This document shows positions 55,193-64,000 of a DNA stretch of 64,000 nt, piece by piece. The stretch spans positions 248,001 to 312,000 of the forward strand of contig NZ_FORV01000003.1 in NCBI RefSeq assembly GCF_900114095.1, written 5' to 3'. Within the stretch, counting starts at the first letter, position 1, and every line of letters begins with the position of its first letter. The position numbers and the translations under genes were made by a program. The DNA comes from Sphingomonas sp. NFR04. Lineage in GTDB: Bacteria; Pseudomonadota; Alphaproteobacteria; Sphingomonadales; Sphingomonadaceae. Under the pieces are notes generated by a model. It did not search any database. It was not told the DNA's origin and worked only from the letters and a program-made list of their open reading frames with translations.

Positions 55193-56620
55193 ATGAAGCA
55201 AGGATGGAAGACCGCCGGGCTCGCGCTCGGCGCGGCCGCGCTGGTCGCGGCGATGCCCGCCTGGGCACAGACCCCGGCACTGATCAAGGCGCCCACCGTC
55301 GCCCAGCAGGCGACGATGGTGAACAAGGGCGACACCGCCTGGATGCTGATCTCCTCGGCGCTGGTGCTGATGATGTCGGTGCCGGCGCTGGCGCTGTTCT
55401 ATGGCGGCCTGGTGCGCACCAAGAACATGCTCTCGGTGCTGATGCAGGTGTTCATGATCGTCTCGGTCGCCTCGCTGGTGTGGTGCACCTGGGGCTATTC
55501 GATCGCCTTCACCAGCGGCGGCGAGAACCATTTCTTCGGCGGCCTCTCCAAGGCGTTCCTGATCGGGGTGAGCGGCAACACCTATGCCGCGACCTTCTCG
55601 AACAACGTCTACATCCCCGAATTCGCCTTCGTCTGCTTCCAGATGACCTTCGCCTGCATCACGCCGGCGCTGATTGTCGGTGCCTTTGCCGAGCGTGTGA
55701 AGTTCACGCCCCTGATCATCTTCACCGTGCTGTGGATGACGCTGGCCTATTTCCCGATCGCGCACATGGTGTGGTACTGGGCGGGCCCGGACTTCCTGGT
55801 CGACACGCCGACCGATTATGGCTTCCTGTGGGGCAAGGGCGCACTCGATTTCGCCGGCGGCACCGTCGTCCACATCAATGCGGGCATCGCCGGCCTGGTC
55901 GGCTGCCTCGTGATCGGCAAGCGCGTGGGCTTCAAGAGCGAGCCGATGCCGCCGCACTCGCTGACCATGACCATGATCGGCGCCTCGCTGCTGTGGGTGG
56001 GCTGGTTCGGCTTCAACGCCGGCTCCAACCTGGAATCGAACGGCGTGACTGCGGTCGCCTTCATCAACACCTTCGTCGCCACCGCCGCTGCCGCGGTCAG
56101 CTGGGCGGTGATCGAGCAGGTCGTGCACAAGAAGCCGTCGCTGCTGGGTGGCGTGACCGGTGCGGTCGCCGGCCTCGTCGCGATCACCCCGGCTTCGGGC
56201 TTCGCTGCGCCGATGACTTCGATCGTGCTCGGCCTGGTCGTGTCGCCGATCTGCTTCTTCTTCGTCACCACGGTGAAGAACAAGCTCAAGTATGACGACT
56301 CGCTCGACGTGTTCGGCGTCCACTGCGTCGGCGGCATCATCGGTGCGCTCGGCACCGCGATCGTCGCCAACCCGGCGCTCGGGGGCCAGGGCATCATCGA
56401 CTACACCAAGTTCCCGGCGGTCGCGGCACCCAGCTACGACACCGCGGCGCAGCTGCTGATCCAGGCCGAAGCGGTGGGCATCACCCTGCTCTGGTCGGGC
56501 GTGGTTTCGGCGATCCTGTTCTACGGCCTGAAGCTCACCATCGGCATCCGTCCTTCGAAGGAAGTGGAAGTCGAAGGGCTCGACATCAACGAGCATGGCG
56601 AGCGCGCCTACAACTACTGA
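55193..56620 (+). CDS. amtB: ammonium transporter AmtB
   Basis: A 475-residue inner-membrane channel with a cleavable signal peptide (about residues 1-26, ending A-W-A-Q) and about 11 segments. The pore histidines are in VHINAGIAGLV and F-G-V-H-C-V-G-G, the Phe gate region in CFQMTFACITPALIVGAFAER. The start at 55193, after GGGGG, begins the signal peptide; a GTG at 55175 that overlaps glnK is an alternative. A strong terminator follows. Confidence 0.95.
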   Translation: MKQGWKTAGLALGAAALVAAMPAWAQTPALIKAPTVAQQATMVNKGDTAWMLISSALVLMMSVPALALFYGGLVRTKNMLSVLMQVFMIVSVASLVWCTWGYSIAFTSGGENHFFGGLSKAFLIGVSGNTYAATFSNNVYIPEFAFVCFQMTFACITPALIVGAFAERVKFTPLIIFTVLWMTLAYFPIAHMVWYWAGPDFLVDTPTDYGFLWGKGALDFAGGTVVHINAGIAGLVGCLVIGKRVGFKSEPMPPHSLTMTMIGASLLWVGWFGFNAGSNLESNGVTAVAFINTFVATAAAAVSWAVIEQVVHKKPSLLGGVTGAVAGLVAITPASGFAAPMTSIVLGLVVSPICFFFVTTVKNKLKYDDSLDVFGVHCVGGIIGALGTAIVANPALGGQGIIDYTKFPAVAAPSYDTAAQLLIQAEAVGITLLWSGVVSAILFYGLKLTIGIRPSKEVEVEGLDINEHGERAYNY

Positions 56621-56686
56621 CAAGTTCGGGCGCCGCGGGATCCTCTCCTGCCGCCGCGCCCCACCGAGGTTCCTCCTGCGGACGAC

Positions 56687-56718
56687 TGGGCTGGTGGGCA
56701 ACCACCAGCCCATTTTTT
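56687..56718 (+). terminator. rho-independent terminator of glnK-amtB
   Basis: TGGGCTGGTGG (56687-56697) pairs perfectly with CCACCAGCCCA (56702-56712) around GCAA, followed by TTTTTT. Confidence 0.95.
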
Positions 56719-56758
56719 GTGTGTTGGGAGTAGACGAGCCGCCGCTTGCAGCAGGCCT

Positions 56759-56874
56759 CCCCTCCCGCTTGCGGGAGGGGCTAGGGGAGGGTGTGTAAGG
56801 GTAGCGGGCGACGGCGTCCCAGAAAGAACCTCCACGTCGCACCCTCCCCCATCCCCTCCCGCAAGCGGGAGGGG
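56759..56874. repeat. palindromic intergenic element (CCCCTCCCGC type)
   Basis: Each end is itself a hairpin: CCCCTCCCGC/GCGGGAGGGG at 56759-56780 and again at 56853-56874. Between them GGGGAGGGTG (56784-56793) pairs with CACCCTCCCC (56840-56849), so the whole element can fold as one long stem or as two small ones. It lies between convergent amtB and DUF442 genes. Confidence 0.85.
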
Positions 56875-56884
56875 GGATAAAGGA

Positions 56885-57310
56885 TCAGCGCCCCGACAGC
56901 TGCTCGAGCGCCGGGCGGATGCCGGACAGGTCGTAGCCTGCACCCGCGCCCTTCGCGACCAATTCGTTCGGCTCCCCGCCCTTGTACGCCGTAGCCAGCG
57001 CCCAGAGGTTGCACGAGCGCGTGCCCGAGCGGCAGTACGCCAGCACCGGCCCGTCGACCGAGGCCAGCGCCTCGGCCATCGCCTCGACCTGCGCCATCGA
57101 GAAGCCGCCCGGCGTCACCGGGATCTCGGTATAGCCCAGCCCCGCCGCCTCGGCGGCCTCGGCGATCTGCGCGCCGGTCGGCTGGCCGAACTCTTCCCCT
57201 TCGGGGCGATTGTTGATGATGTGCACGAACCCCGCCGCCGCGAGCGCCGGCACGTCCTCGGGACGGATCTGCGGGGCCACCGAGATGCTGTCGTCGATCT
57301 TGTTGGGCAT
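56885..57310 (-). CDS. TIGR01244/DUF442 family phosphatase-fold protein
   Basis: A 141-residue protein with the dual-specificity phosphatase/rhodanese-like P-loop C-R-S-G-T-R-S (Cys about residue 93) and HIINNRPEGEEFGQP, the DUF442 signature. Related domains are fused to a sulfur dioxygenase (Blh) involved in sulfide detoxification in other bacteria, but no such partner lies here. The start at 57310 (MPNKIDDSISVAPQI) is well placed. It is followed by recQ upstream on the same strand with 64 bases between. Confidence 0.87.
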   Translation of the reverse strand: MPNKIDDSISVAPQIRPEDVPALAAAGFVHIINNRPEGEEFGQPTGAQIAEAAEAAGLGYTEIPVTPGGFSMAQVEAMAEALASVDGPVLAYCRSGTRSCNLWALATAYKGGEPNELVAKGAGAGYDLSGIRPALEQLSGR

Positions 57311-57374
57311 GGCAGGTCCTCTTTCTGATTCCAGCGCGAGGCTGTAGCGCGAGGGCACGCCCCAAGGAAGCCGA

Positions 57375-59153
57375 TCAGAACTGGCGGAGGACGTTCAGGA
57401 AGTCCTGCCCATAAGCGTCGAGCTTGCGCGCGCCGACCCCGGAGAGCTGCCCCATCTCCGCCAGCGACGACGGCCGCACCATCGCCATGTCGCGCAGCAC
57501 CGAATCATGGAAGATCACATAGGGCGGCAGCCCGGTCTCCTGCGCGATCTCGCGGCGCTTGGCGCGCAGTGCCTCGAACAGCGGATTGCCGACCGGGTTC
57601 GGCACCGAACCCTTGGCCCCGCGGCGACGCCGCTCGCGCTTGGGCGGCAGGACCAGCTCCAGCTTCGCCTCGCCCTTGAGGATCGCGCGCGCCTCGGGCC
57701 CGAATTCCAGCCCGCCATGTTCGTTGGTGCGCAACGCATCGCGCAGCAGCAGCGCGCGCGACACGGGCTTCAGCATCGCCACTTCGTCGCCGTCGACGAT
57801 GCCGAACACCGACAGCTTCTCATGCCCGTTCATCAGGCTGCGCTCGGTCGAGACGCCGGTGAGGATGCCCTCGATATAGCCGATGCCGTAGAGCATGCCG
57901 GTGCGGAACACCGCCGAAAGGAATTTCTGCGCGGTCACGCTGACGTCGATCGCCGCCGGGGGATTGAGGCAGTTGTCGCAGTTGCCGCAGGTCTCCGGCG
58001 GATCCTCGCCGAAATGCTTGAGCAGGATGCGACGGCGACACCCCGCGGTCTCGACCAGCGCACCGAGCGCCATCAGCCGGGTGCGCTCGCCGGACTGGCG
58101 CGACGGCTCGACCTCGCCGATCCGCTGGCGGGCGCGGGCGAAATCGTCGGCGCCCCAGAAGAGATGCGCGACCGAGGGATCGCCGTCGCGGCCGGCGCGG
58201 CCGGTTTCCTGGTAATAGGCCTCGATCGACTTGGGCAGCCCGGCATGGGCGACGAAACGGACGTCGGGCTTGTCGATCCCCATACCGAACGCGACGGTGG
58301 CGACCACCACCATGTCCTCGCTCGCGACGAACTGCGCCTGGTTGCGGCGACGCACCTCGGGATCGAGCCCGGCATGATAGGGGAGCACCGACCGCCCGGT
58401 CTCCGCCGCCAGCTTTTCGGCGAGCTGCTCCACGCCCTTGCGGGTCTGGGCATAGACGATGCCGGGGCCGGGATTCTCGGCGACGATGTCGATGATCTGC
58501 CGCGTCGTGTTCTCGCGCGGAGCGATATGGTAGCGGATGTTCGGCCGGTCGAAGCCGGCGACGATCAGCCCGTCTTCCGGAATGCCCAGCTGTTCGAGAA
58601 TGTCGGCGCGGGTATGCGCGTCGGCCGTGGCGGTGAGCGCAAGGCGCGGCACTTCCGGAAAGCGATCGAGCAGCGGGCGCAGCAGCCGGTAATCGGGGCG
58701 GAAATCATGCCCCCATTCGGAAACGCAATGCGCTTCGTCGATCGCGAACAGGCTGAGCGGCGCCTGGGTCAGCAGGTTGCGGAAGCCCTCGCCCGAGGCG
58801 CGCTCCGGCGCGATGTAGAGCAGGTCGAGCTCGCCCGCGCGGAAGCGCTCGATCGTCTCGGCACGATTGTCGTCGACCGAGGTGAGCGTCGCCGCGCGGA
58901 TGCCCACGGCTTCGGCCGCGCGCAGCTGGTCGTGCATCAGCGCGATCAGCGGGCTGACGACGACGCAGGTTCCCTCCAGCATCACCGAGGGCAGCTGATA
59001 GGTGAGCGACTTGCCCGCGCCGGTGGGCATCACCGCGAGGGTGCGCTGTCCCGCCATGACGCGGTCGACCACCGAGCCCTGCACGCCGCGAAAGGCGTCA
59101 TAGCCGAAAACCCGGCGGAGATGTTCAATGGGATCGGGACGCATGGCTGCCAT
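57375..59153 (-). CDS. recQ: ATP-dependent DNA helicase RecQ
   Basis: A 592-residue 3'-5' helicase for recombination and fork repair. In order: Walker A in VMPTGAGKSLTYQLP, the DEAH box in FAIDEAHCVSEWGHDFRPDY, motif VI QETGRAGRDG, zinc-binding cysteines in C-G-N-C-D-N-C, a winged helix and a C-terminal HRDC domain (LFEALRAKRREIAQETG to the V-G-A-R-K-L turn). The start is uncertain between ATG 59153 and ATG 59144 (MRPDPIEHL). Further upstream the frame stays open only by chance. Confidence 0.95.
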   Translation of the reverse strand: MAAMRPDPIEHLRRVFGYDAFRGVQGSVVDRVMAGQRTLAVMPTGAGKSLTYQLPSVMLEGTCVVVSPLIALMHDQLRAAEAVGIRAATLTSVDDNRAETIERFRAGELDLLYIAPERASGEGFRNLLTQAPLSLFAIDEAHCVSEWGHDFRPDYRLLRPLLDRFPEVPRLALTATADAHTRADILEQLGIPEDGLIVAGFDRPNIRYHIAPRENTTRQIIDIVAENPGPGIVYAQTRKGVEQLAEKLAAETGRSVLPYHAGLDPEVRRRNQAQFVASEDMVVVATVAFGMGIDKPDVRFVAHAGLPKSIEAYYQETGRAGRDGDPSVAHLFWGADDFARARQRIGEVEPSRQSGERTRLMALGALVETAGCRRRILLKHFGEDPPETCGNCDNCLNPPAAIDVSVTAQKFLSAVFRTGMLYGIGYIEGILTGVSTERSLMNGHEKLSVFGIVDGDEVAMLKPVSRALLLRDALRTNEHGGLEFGPEARAILKGEAKLELVLPPKRERRRRGAKGSVPNPVGNPLFEALRAKRREIAQETGLPPYVIFHDSVLRDMAMVRPSSLAEMGQLSGVGARKLDAYGQDFLNVLRQF

Positions 59154-59252
59154 CAGACTGCCCGGCACATGCTTGCACTGTCGAGCAAATGTTAACTTGT
59201 CGGTCGCTATTAGACCGATGTGCTGGGGGGCGCAAACGCAGGAAGTTAGACG

Positions 59253-59765
59253 ATGCCGATCGAGCCCCCGGATGAAACCGCCCGCCTTGCCGAGCTCAAG
59301 GGCTATGGCGTGCTCGACACCCCGAACGAAGCCGAGTTCGACGCGATCGTGCGCGAAGCCGCCGCCGCGCTGGGCGTGCCGATCGCGCTGATTTCGCTGA
59401 TCGACGAGAACCGGCAATGGTTCAAGGCGCGCGTCGGGCTGGAACCGCAGGAGACGCCGCGCTCGATCTCCTTCTGCACCCATGCGATCCGCGGACCCGA
59501 GGTGTTCGTGGTCAACGACGCGCAGGCCGATCCCCGCTTTGCCGAGAACCCGCTGGTCACCGGCGACCCCAATATCCGCTTCTATGCCGGGGCGCCGCTG
59601 CGCACGTCCACCGGCAAGCGGATCGGCACGCTCTGCGTCATCGATCGCATGGCCCGCCCAGCGCTGACCGAGCAGGACACGGCGCGGCTGACGCTGCTCG
59701 CCGACAAGACGATGCAGGCGCTCGAACGCCGCCGCCAGCGACTGAATGCTGCCGACGCAGCCTGA
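59253..59765 (+). CDS. GAF domain protein
   Basis: A 170-residue protein that is essentially a single GAF domain, starting MPIEPPDETARLAELKGYGVLDTP. The core has ALGVPIALISLIDENRQWFK, the S-F-C-T-H-A-I segment and F-Y-A-G-A-P-L-R. No output domain is attached. Such stand-alone GAF proteins bind small ligands or act with separate signalling partners. It lies divergent from recQ and just upstream of the HerA-like ATPase. GGAAG precedes the ATG. Confidence 0.87.
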   Translation: MPIEPPDETARLAELKGYGVLDTPNEAEFDAIVREAAAALGVPIALISLIDENRQWFKARVGLEPQETPRSISFCTHAIRGPEVFVVNDAQADPRFAENPLVTGDPNIRFYAGAPLRTSTGKRIGTLCVIDRMARPALTEQDTARLTLLADKTMQALERRRQRLNAADAA

Positions 59766-59840
59766 AGCGAAACGAACACCCACAGTTTTCGTGGGCCCAG
59801 CCCTTGCCGCTGACCCCCCTGATCCGGCAAAGCGGCCCGG

Positions 59841-61292
59841 ATGACCGTCAGCGTGGACATGGGCGTCGACGGCACGGGCAGCCCCGTGCCGGTCGATCTG
59901 GAGGAGTTGCTTGCAACCCGATTGCTCGTCCAGGGCAATTCGGGCTCGGGCAAGTCGCACCTGCTGCGGCGGCTGCTCGAACAATCGGCTGGCCATGTGC
60001 AGCAGGTGGTGATCGATCCCGAGGGCGATTTCGTCACCCTCTCCGATCGCTACGGCCATCTCGCGATCGAGGCGGTCGACCATAGCGAGCGCGACGTCGC
60101 CCGCTTCGCCGCGCGCATCCGCGAGCATCGCGCCTCGGTGGTGCTGAGCCTCGAAGGGCTGGAGGCGGAAGGCCAGATGCGCTGCGCCGCCACCTTCCTC
60201 AACGGCCTGTTCGATGCGCCGCGCGACCATTGGTATCCCGCCCTTGTCGTGGTGGACGAGGCCCAGCTATTCGCGCCCGCCGGCGGCGGTGAAGTGGCGG
60301 AGGAAGTCCGCCGCGCCTCGCTCTCCGCAATGACCAACCTGATGTGCCGCGGCCGCAAGCGCGGGCTGGCCGGGGTGATCGCGACGCAGCGGCTCGCCAA
60401 GCTCGCCAAGAACGTCGCGGCGGAAGCGTCGAACTTCCTGATGGGCCGCACCTTCCTCGATATCGACATGCAGCGCGCCGCCGACCTGCTCGGCATGGAA
60501 CGCCGCCAGGCCGAGGCGATCCGCGACCTGGCGCGCGGGCATTTCCTCGGCCTCGGCCCGGCGATCACCCGGCGGCCGGTGGCGATCCGCATCGGCTCGG
60601 TGGAAACCAGCGCGCGCAGCTCGTCGCCCAAGCTGACCCCGTTGCCCCAGGCACCGACCGAAGACATCAAGGACCTGCTGCTCGCCCCCGCCGAACCCGA
60701 ATGGGTGCCGCCGGCCCCGCCGCCCGCGCATGCCTATGCCCAGCCGGAGACCGTGCTCGAGCAGCTTGCCCGCTCGGCGCCTTCGCCGATGGAGATCGAG
60801 CCCGATCGCGATCCCGAGGAAGTCGCCGGCCTCGTCGGCGATGTGCTGCGCGCGATCGTCGAGGACGAGCAGTCGACGTTGCGCTCGCCGGCGGTGCTGT
60901 ACCAGGATTTCCAGGTCCGCTGCCGGATGGTGGGGCTGACCCGTCCGCCGCTCGACATTTCGGGCTTTGTCCGCCGTCTGTCGGCGGCCCGCGCGGGCAT
61001 CCATGGCGATCCCGACGACGAATGGGCGCAGGCGCTGGAAGCGGCACGGGCGCTGCCCGACGACATGCTCGCCCCGTTCCTGCTCGTCGCCAAGGCGGCG
61101 CGCGAGGGGCTGCCCTGCCCGAGCGATACCGACATCGCGACCAGCTACGGCACCAGCTCGCTCGGGCGGGCGCGGCGGCTGATGCAATATATCGAGAGCA
61201 AGGGGTTGTTCGTCACCCGCGTCGACCTGTCGGGCAAGCGCTCGATCACCATCCCGCGGCTCGGCTGGACGACGCAGGCCTCAGACGGCTGA
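59841..61292 (+). CDS. HerA-like / DUF87 ATP-binding protein
   Basis: A 483-residue ATPase of the HerA/FtsK superfamily. Walker A is GNSGSGKS at residues 33-40 (VQGNSGSGKSHLLRRLL), Walker B is VVVDEAQLF, and the C-R-G-R-K-R-G and TQRLAKLAKN segments follow, as in HerA-type proteins. After about residue 265 comes a Pro-rich linker and a C-terminal region with a likely winged-helix fold (DTDIATSYGTSSLGRARRLM). No NurA nuclease or SIR2 partner is adjacent. Function is unknown; DNA translocation is a family-based guess. Confidence 0.82.
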   Translation: MTVSVDMGVDGTGSPVPVDLEELLATRLLVQGNSGSGKSHLLRRLLEQSAGHVQQVVIDPEGDFVTLSDRYGHLAIEAVDHSERDVARFAARIREHRASVVLSLEGLEAEGQMRCAATFLNGLFDAPRDHWYPALVVVDEAQLFAPAGGGEVAEEVRRASLSAMTNLMCRGRKRGLAGVIATQRLAKLAKNVAAEASNFLMGRTFLDIDMQRAADLLGMERRQAEAIRDLARGHFLGLGPAITRRPVAIRIGSVETSARSSSPKLTPLPQAPTEDIKDLLLAPAEPEWVPPAPPPAHAYAQPETVLEQLARSAPSPMEIEPDRDPEEVAGLVGDVLRAIVEDEQSTLRSPAVLYQDFQVRCRMVGLTRPPLDISGFVRRLSAARAGIHGDPDDEWAQALEAARALPDDMLAPFLLVAKAAREGLPCPSDTDIATSYGTSSLGRARRLMQYIESKGLFVTRVDLSGKRSITIPRLGWTTQASDG

Positions 61293-61970
61293 GCGCCCGC
61301 GCCGATGCAACCGCGCGTTGAGCGCGAACATGCACAGCGCCCAGATCGCGCCGAAGCACCAGCCGGCCAGCACGTCCGACGGCCAGTGGACGCCGAGGAA
61401 CACGCGGCTGCAGCCGATCAACAGCACCAGCAGCACCGCGAAGCCGAGCAGATAGGCGCGCGCCCAGCGGCTGGTCTGCGTCTGCGCGACCATGATGCCG
61501 AGGGTAAGGTACACCGCCGCCGAGATCATCGCATGGCCGCTCGGGAAGCTGGCGCTGGAGACATGGGCGAGGTGGGGCACCACGTCCGGCCGCGGACGGT
61601 GCAGGAAGATCTTGAGCAGCGCGTTGATCGTCGAGGCGCCGACCAGCGATCCGCCGAGCAGCAGTGCCTCGGAGCGCTTGCCAAACGCGAACAGGAAGAT
61701 CAGCGTCGCGGCGCCGGCCAGCCACAGCACCGTGTAGCCGCCCAGCGCGCTGATATCGATCGCCGACTGGAGCAGCCAGGCCGGGCCGATCGGCGTGGCG
61801 AGATCGTCGGGGGTGCGAAACGCCAGCAGCAGCGCAGGATCGAAGGCGAAGCCGCTGGCGAAGCGCAGGGAGAGGAACGCGGCGAGGCCGGCCAGCGACA
61901 GGCCCAGCAGGGCGAGCGCGGGCCAGAGCCATTGGCGGTTGGATTGCTGAAGCGGGTTGGAATCGGTCAT
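61281..61970 (-). CDS. PAP2-family membrane phosphatase
   Basis: A 229-residue protein with about six membrane segments and the three phosphatase motifs: K-I-F-L-H-R-P-R-P, the central ASFPSGHAM with catalytic His, and SRVFLGVHWPSDVLAGW. It dephosphorylates lipid or undecaprenyl pyrophosphate substrates at the membrane. Its last 12 bases overlap the convergent HerA-like gene. Confidence 0.92.
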   Translation of the reverse strand: MTDSNPLQQSNRQWLWPALALLGLSLAGLAAFLSLRFASGFAFDPALLLAFRTPDDLATPIGPAWLLQSAIDISALGGYTVLWLAGAATLIFLFAFGKRSEALLLGGSLVGASTINALLKIFLHRPRPDVVPHLAHVSSASFPSGHAMISAAVYLTLGIMVAQTQTSRWARAYLLGFAVLLVLLIGCSRVFLGVHWPSDVLAGWCFGAIWALCMFALNARLHRRGRSAV

Positions 61971-62040
61971 GCTGCTCGCGTTTTGGAGGGGAGAGGGCCT
62001 CCTATCGCATAGGCGGTGTGAGCGGAGGCAAAAAAACCAT

Positions 62041-62136
62041 CGTCATCCCCGCGAAGGCGGGGATCCATTCGCCTGTGCGCTGGGGAGAGAACCGCAGCAT
62101 CAGCGCCAATGGATCCCCGCCTCCGCGGGGATGACG
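62041..62136. repeat. 96-bp palindromic element, copy 2
   Basis: Arms CGTCATCCCCGCGAAGGCGG and CCGCCTCCGCGGGGATGACG. Same length as 35153-35248; its core matches that copy after reverse complementing (CGGTTCTCTCCCCAGCG versus CGGTTCTTTCCCCCAGCG). It lies 70 bases upstream of the PAP2 gene start and 51 bases after the CDC48 stop. Confidence 0.9.
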
Positions 62137-62187
62137 TGGTAGTTCAAACAGACGCGATAACCCTGGCGGGGACGAGACGGGTACGCC

Positions 62188-64000
62188 TCACCCCTTCGGG
62201 CCGCGACCTTCCAGCATGCCGGGCGCGATGAAGCCGATCGGTTGGATCGACGAGGCCTGCTGCTTCAGCCTGCCCTGCATCGCCTCGTAATCGCTCTCCA
62301 TCTCCGGCGTGACGGTCGCCCGCGAGTCCTTCAGCGCTTCCTCGAAATGCGCCATCGTCACTTCGCGCGTCGCGAGCGACTGGCGCAGCGCGACGAGGCC
62401 GGCGCGGCGGACCACATCTTCCAGGTCGGCGCCGGTATAGCGCTGGGTCTGCTCGGCGATCGAACCCAGGTCGACATCGGCAGCCAGCGGCATCTTGCCG
62501 GTCTGGATCCGCAGGATGCGCTCGCGCCCGGCCTTGTCGGGCACGCCGACATAGACCAGCTCATCGAACCGGCCCGGGCGGAGCAGGGCAGGGTCGATCA
62601 GGTTCGGCCGGTTGGTCGCGCCGATCACCACCACCGACTGGAGTTCCTCCAGCCCGTCCATCTCGGCGAGGATGGTGTTGACCACGCGCTCGGTCACCTG
62701 CGGCTCGCCCATCGCACCGCCCCGGGCAGGGACCAGCGAGTCGAGCTCGTCGATGAAGATCACGCAGGGCGCGACCTGGCGGGCGCGGGCGAACAGCCGC
62801 GCGATCTGCTGCTCGCTCTCGCCATACCATTTGGACAGCAGGTCGCTCGACTTGGTGGCGATGAAGTTCGCCTCCGCCTCGCGCGCCACGGCCTTGGCGA
62901 GCAGCGTCTTGCCGGTACCCGGCGGCCCATAGAGCAGGAAGCCCTTGGCCGGACGAATGCCGAGGCGCCGGAACGCGTCCGGATCCTTGAGCGGCAGCTC
63001 CACGCCTTCCTTGAGCCGCATCTGCGCGTCGTCGAGGCCGCCGACATCCTCCCAGCGGACCGTCGGCGCCTGCACCATGACTTCGCGCATCGCCGAGGGC
63101 TGGACGCGCTTGAGCGCCTCCAGGAAGTCGTCGCGGGTGACCGACAGCGTGTCGAGCACCTCGGGCGGGATCGTGCCTTCCTCGAGGTTGAGGCGCGGCA
63201 TGATCCGCCGCACGGCCTCGATCGCTGCCTCGCGGGTCAGTGCAGCGAGATCGGCGCCGACAAAGCCGTAGGTGGTGCGGGCCAGCTCGGGCAGGTCGAC
63301 ATCCTCGGCCAGCGGCATGCCGCGGGTGTGGATGCCCAGGATCTCGCGGCGACCGCGATCGTCCGGCACGCCGACGACGATCTCGCGATCGAACCGGCCC
63401 GGACGGCGCAGGGCCTCGTCGATCGCCTCGGGACGATTCGTCGCGGCGATCACGACGATGTTGGCGCGCGCCTCCAGCCCGTCCATCAGCGTCAGCAGCT
63501 GGGCGACGAGGCGCTTTTCCGCCTCGCCGGTGACCTGGCCGCGCTTGGGCGCGATCGAATCGATCTCGTCGATGAACACGATGGAAGGCGCGTTCTTCGC
63601 CGCTTCCTCGAACACCTGGCGCAGCCGCTGCTCGGATTCGCCATAGGCCGAACCCATGATCTCCGGCCCGTTGATCAGGTGGAAGCTGGCATCGCTTTCA
63701 TTGGCGACCGCGCGGGCGAGGCGGGTCTTGCCGGTGCCGGGCGGCCCATGCAGCAGCACGCCCTTGGGCGGATCGACGCCCAGGCGCTGGAACAGCTCCG
63801 GATAGCGCAGCGGCAGCTCGACCATCTCGCGCAGCTGGTCGATCGTCGCGCCCATGCCGCCGATATCGTCATAGGTGACGTCGGCGCGGCGGCTTTCCTT
63901 GGCCTCCTCATACTCCGTGCGGAGCTCGACCTCGGTATTCTCGTCGATATGCACTACGCCGCGCGGCACCGTCGAAAGCACGGTGAGGCGAATCTCCTGC
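62188..64000 (-). CDS. CDC48/p97-type AAA ATPase, 5' end cut by window edge
   Basis: The frame is open to base 64000; about 604 residues are visible and the N-terminal substrate-binding domain lies outside. Two AAA modules are complete: D1 with [18 protein letters not shown] and A-T-N-R-P-E; D2 with [18 protein letters not shown], and the arginine-finger R-P-G-R-F-D in both. The linker before D1 reads [15 protein letters not shown]. This is the archaeal VAT/eukaryotic p97 layout, present in scattered bacteria. It probably unfolds or extracts proteins; bacterial partners are unknown. Confidence 0.93.
   Translation of the reverse strand, partial: QEIRLTVLSTVPRGVVHIDENTEVELRTEYEEAKESRRADVTYDDIGGMGATIDQLREMVELPLRYPELFQRLGVDPPKGVLLHGPPGTGKTRLARAVANESDASFHLINGPEIMGSAYGESEQRLRQVFEEAAKNAPSIVFIDEIDSIAPKRGQVTGEAEKRLVAQLLTLMDGLEARANIVVIAATNRPEAIDEALRRPGRFDREIVVGVPDDRGRREILGIHTRGMPLAEDVDLPELARTTYGFVGADLAALTREAAIEAVRRIMPRLNLEEGTIPPEVLDTLSVTRDDFLEALKRVQPSAMREVMVQAPTVRWEDVGGLDDAQMRLKEGVELPLKDPDAFRRLGIRPAKGFLLYGPPGTGKTLLAKAVAREAEANFIATKSSDLLSKWYGESEQQIARLFARARQVAPCVIFIDELDSLVPARGGAMGEPQVTERVVNTILAEMDGLEELQSVVVIGATNRPNLIDPALLRPGRFDELVYVGVPDKAGRERILRIQTGKMPLAADVDLGSIAEQTQRYTGADLEDVVRRAGLVALRQSLATREVTMAHFEEALKDSRATVTPEMESDYEAMQGRLKQQASSIQPIGFIAPGMLEGRGPKG

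Noticed and set aside
59154..60230. Possible long N-terminal extension of recQ
   Set aside because: The extension is antisense to the GAF and HerA-like genes and lacks homology; RecQ normally begins near the chosen start.

Overview
The window is a high-GC (about two thirds G+C), gene-dense stretch of a bacterial chromosome with nearly every base in or next to a gene. Gene content points to a Sphingomonas-like alphaproteobacterium: a FecR/TonB-dependent receptor pair, a COQ9 protein, a class I lysyl-tRNA synthetase, a DUF1489 protein, a mitofilin-like protein beside hemD, a bifunctional-looking RibB with a decayed RibA half, and short-spaced operons with ATGA overlaps. No rRNA, CRISPR array, prophage or insertion sequence was seen. 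Species assignment is inference.

Layout. 1-4964: FecR sensor (cut by the window edge), TonB-dependent receptor and a histidine acid phosphatase of the phytase type, probably a phosphorylated-substrate uptake locus. 5041-8411: circularly permuted ATP-grasp/alpha-E fusion plus transglutaminase. 8559-14708: PLD-type synthase, rpoZ, DUF4269, rlmE, Ppx/GppA, tRNA-Gln, MFS exporter and ABM monooxygenase. 14773-17936: TauE-type permease, prs, TonB and a small membrane protein. 18136-22361: riboflavin operon (ribD, ribE, ribB, ribH), GNAT and a membrane protein carrying an in-frame palindromic repeat. 22349-32517: ene-reductase, EamA transporter, COQ9, then a minus-strand run hemC-hemD-mitofilin-gcdH-GNAT-caiB, divergent from tsaD-gpsA. 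32639-39532: DUF1489, mgtE, cyclophilin, sucC, GFA protein, etfBA and a PhyH oxygenase. 39617-41529: fasciclin protein with ECF sigma/anti-sigma pair. 41624-47072: two transporters, nhaA and lysS. 47294-52868: beta-propeller lipoprotein, feoAB, a 36-residue acidic microprotein, DUF72 and a FadR regulator. 52899-56620: tRNA-Gly, YbbN-like thioredoxin, LON-substrate-binding protein, and glnK-amtB behind a sigma-54 promoter. 56885-64000: DUF442 phosphatase, recQ, GAF protein, HerA-like ATPase, PAP2 phosphatase and a CDC48-type AAA ATPase cut by the window edge.

The genes are mostly housekeeping (translation, tRNA modification, heme, riboflavin, PRPP, TCA cycle, electron transfer, nitrogen, iron and magnesium uptake). 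What stands out is a set of short palindromic repeat families in the gaps: paired copies of identical length in opposite orientation (132 bp and 96 bp), a 28-bp end-only derivative, and one element inserted in frame inside a coding gene. These, with the uncharacterised ATP-grasp/alpha-E/transglutaminase operon, the sigma/anti-sigma/fasciclin module and the microprotein next to feoAB, are the parts most worth following up.
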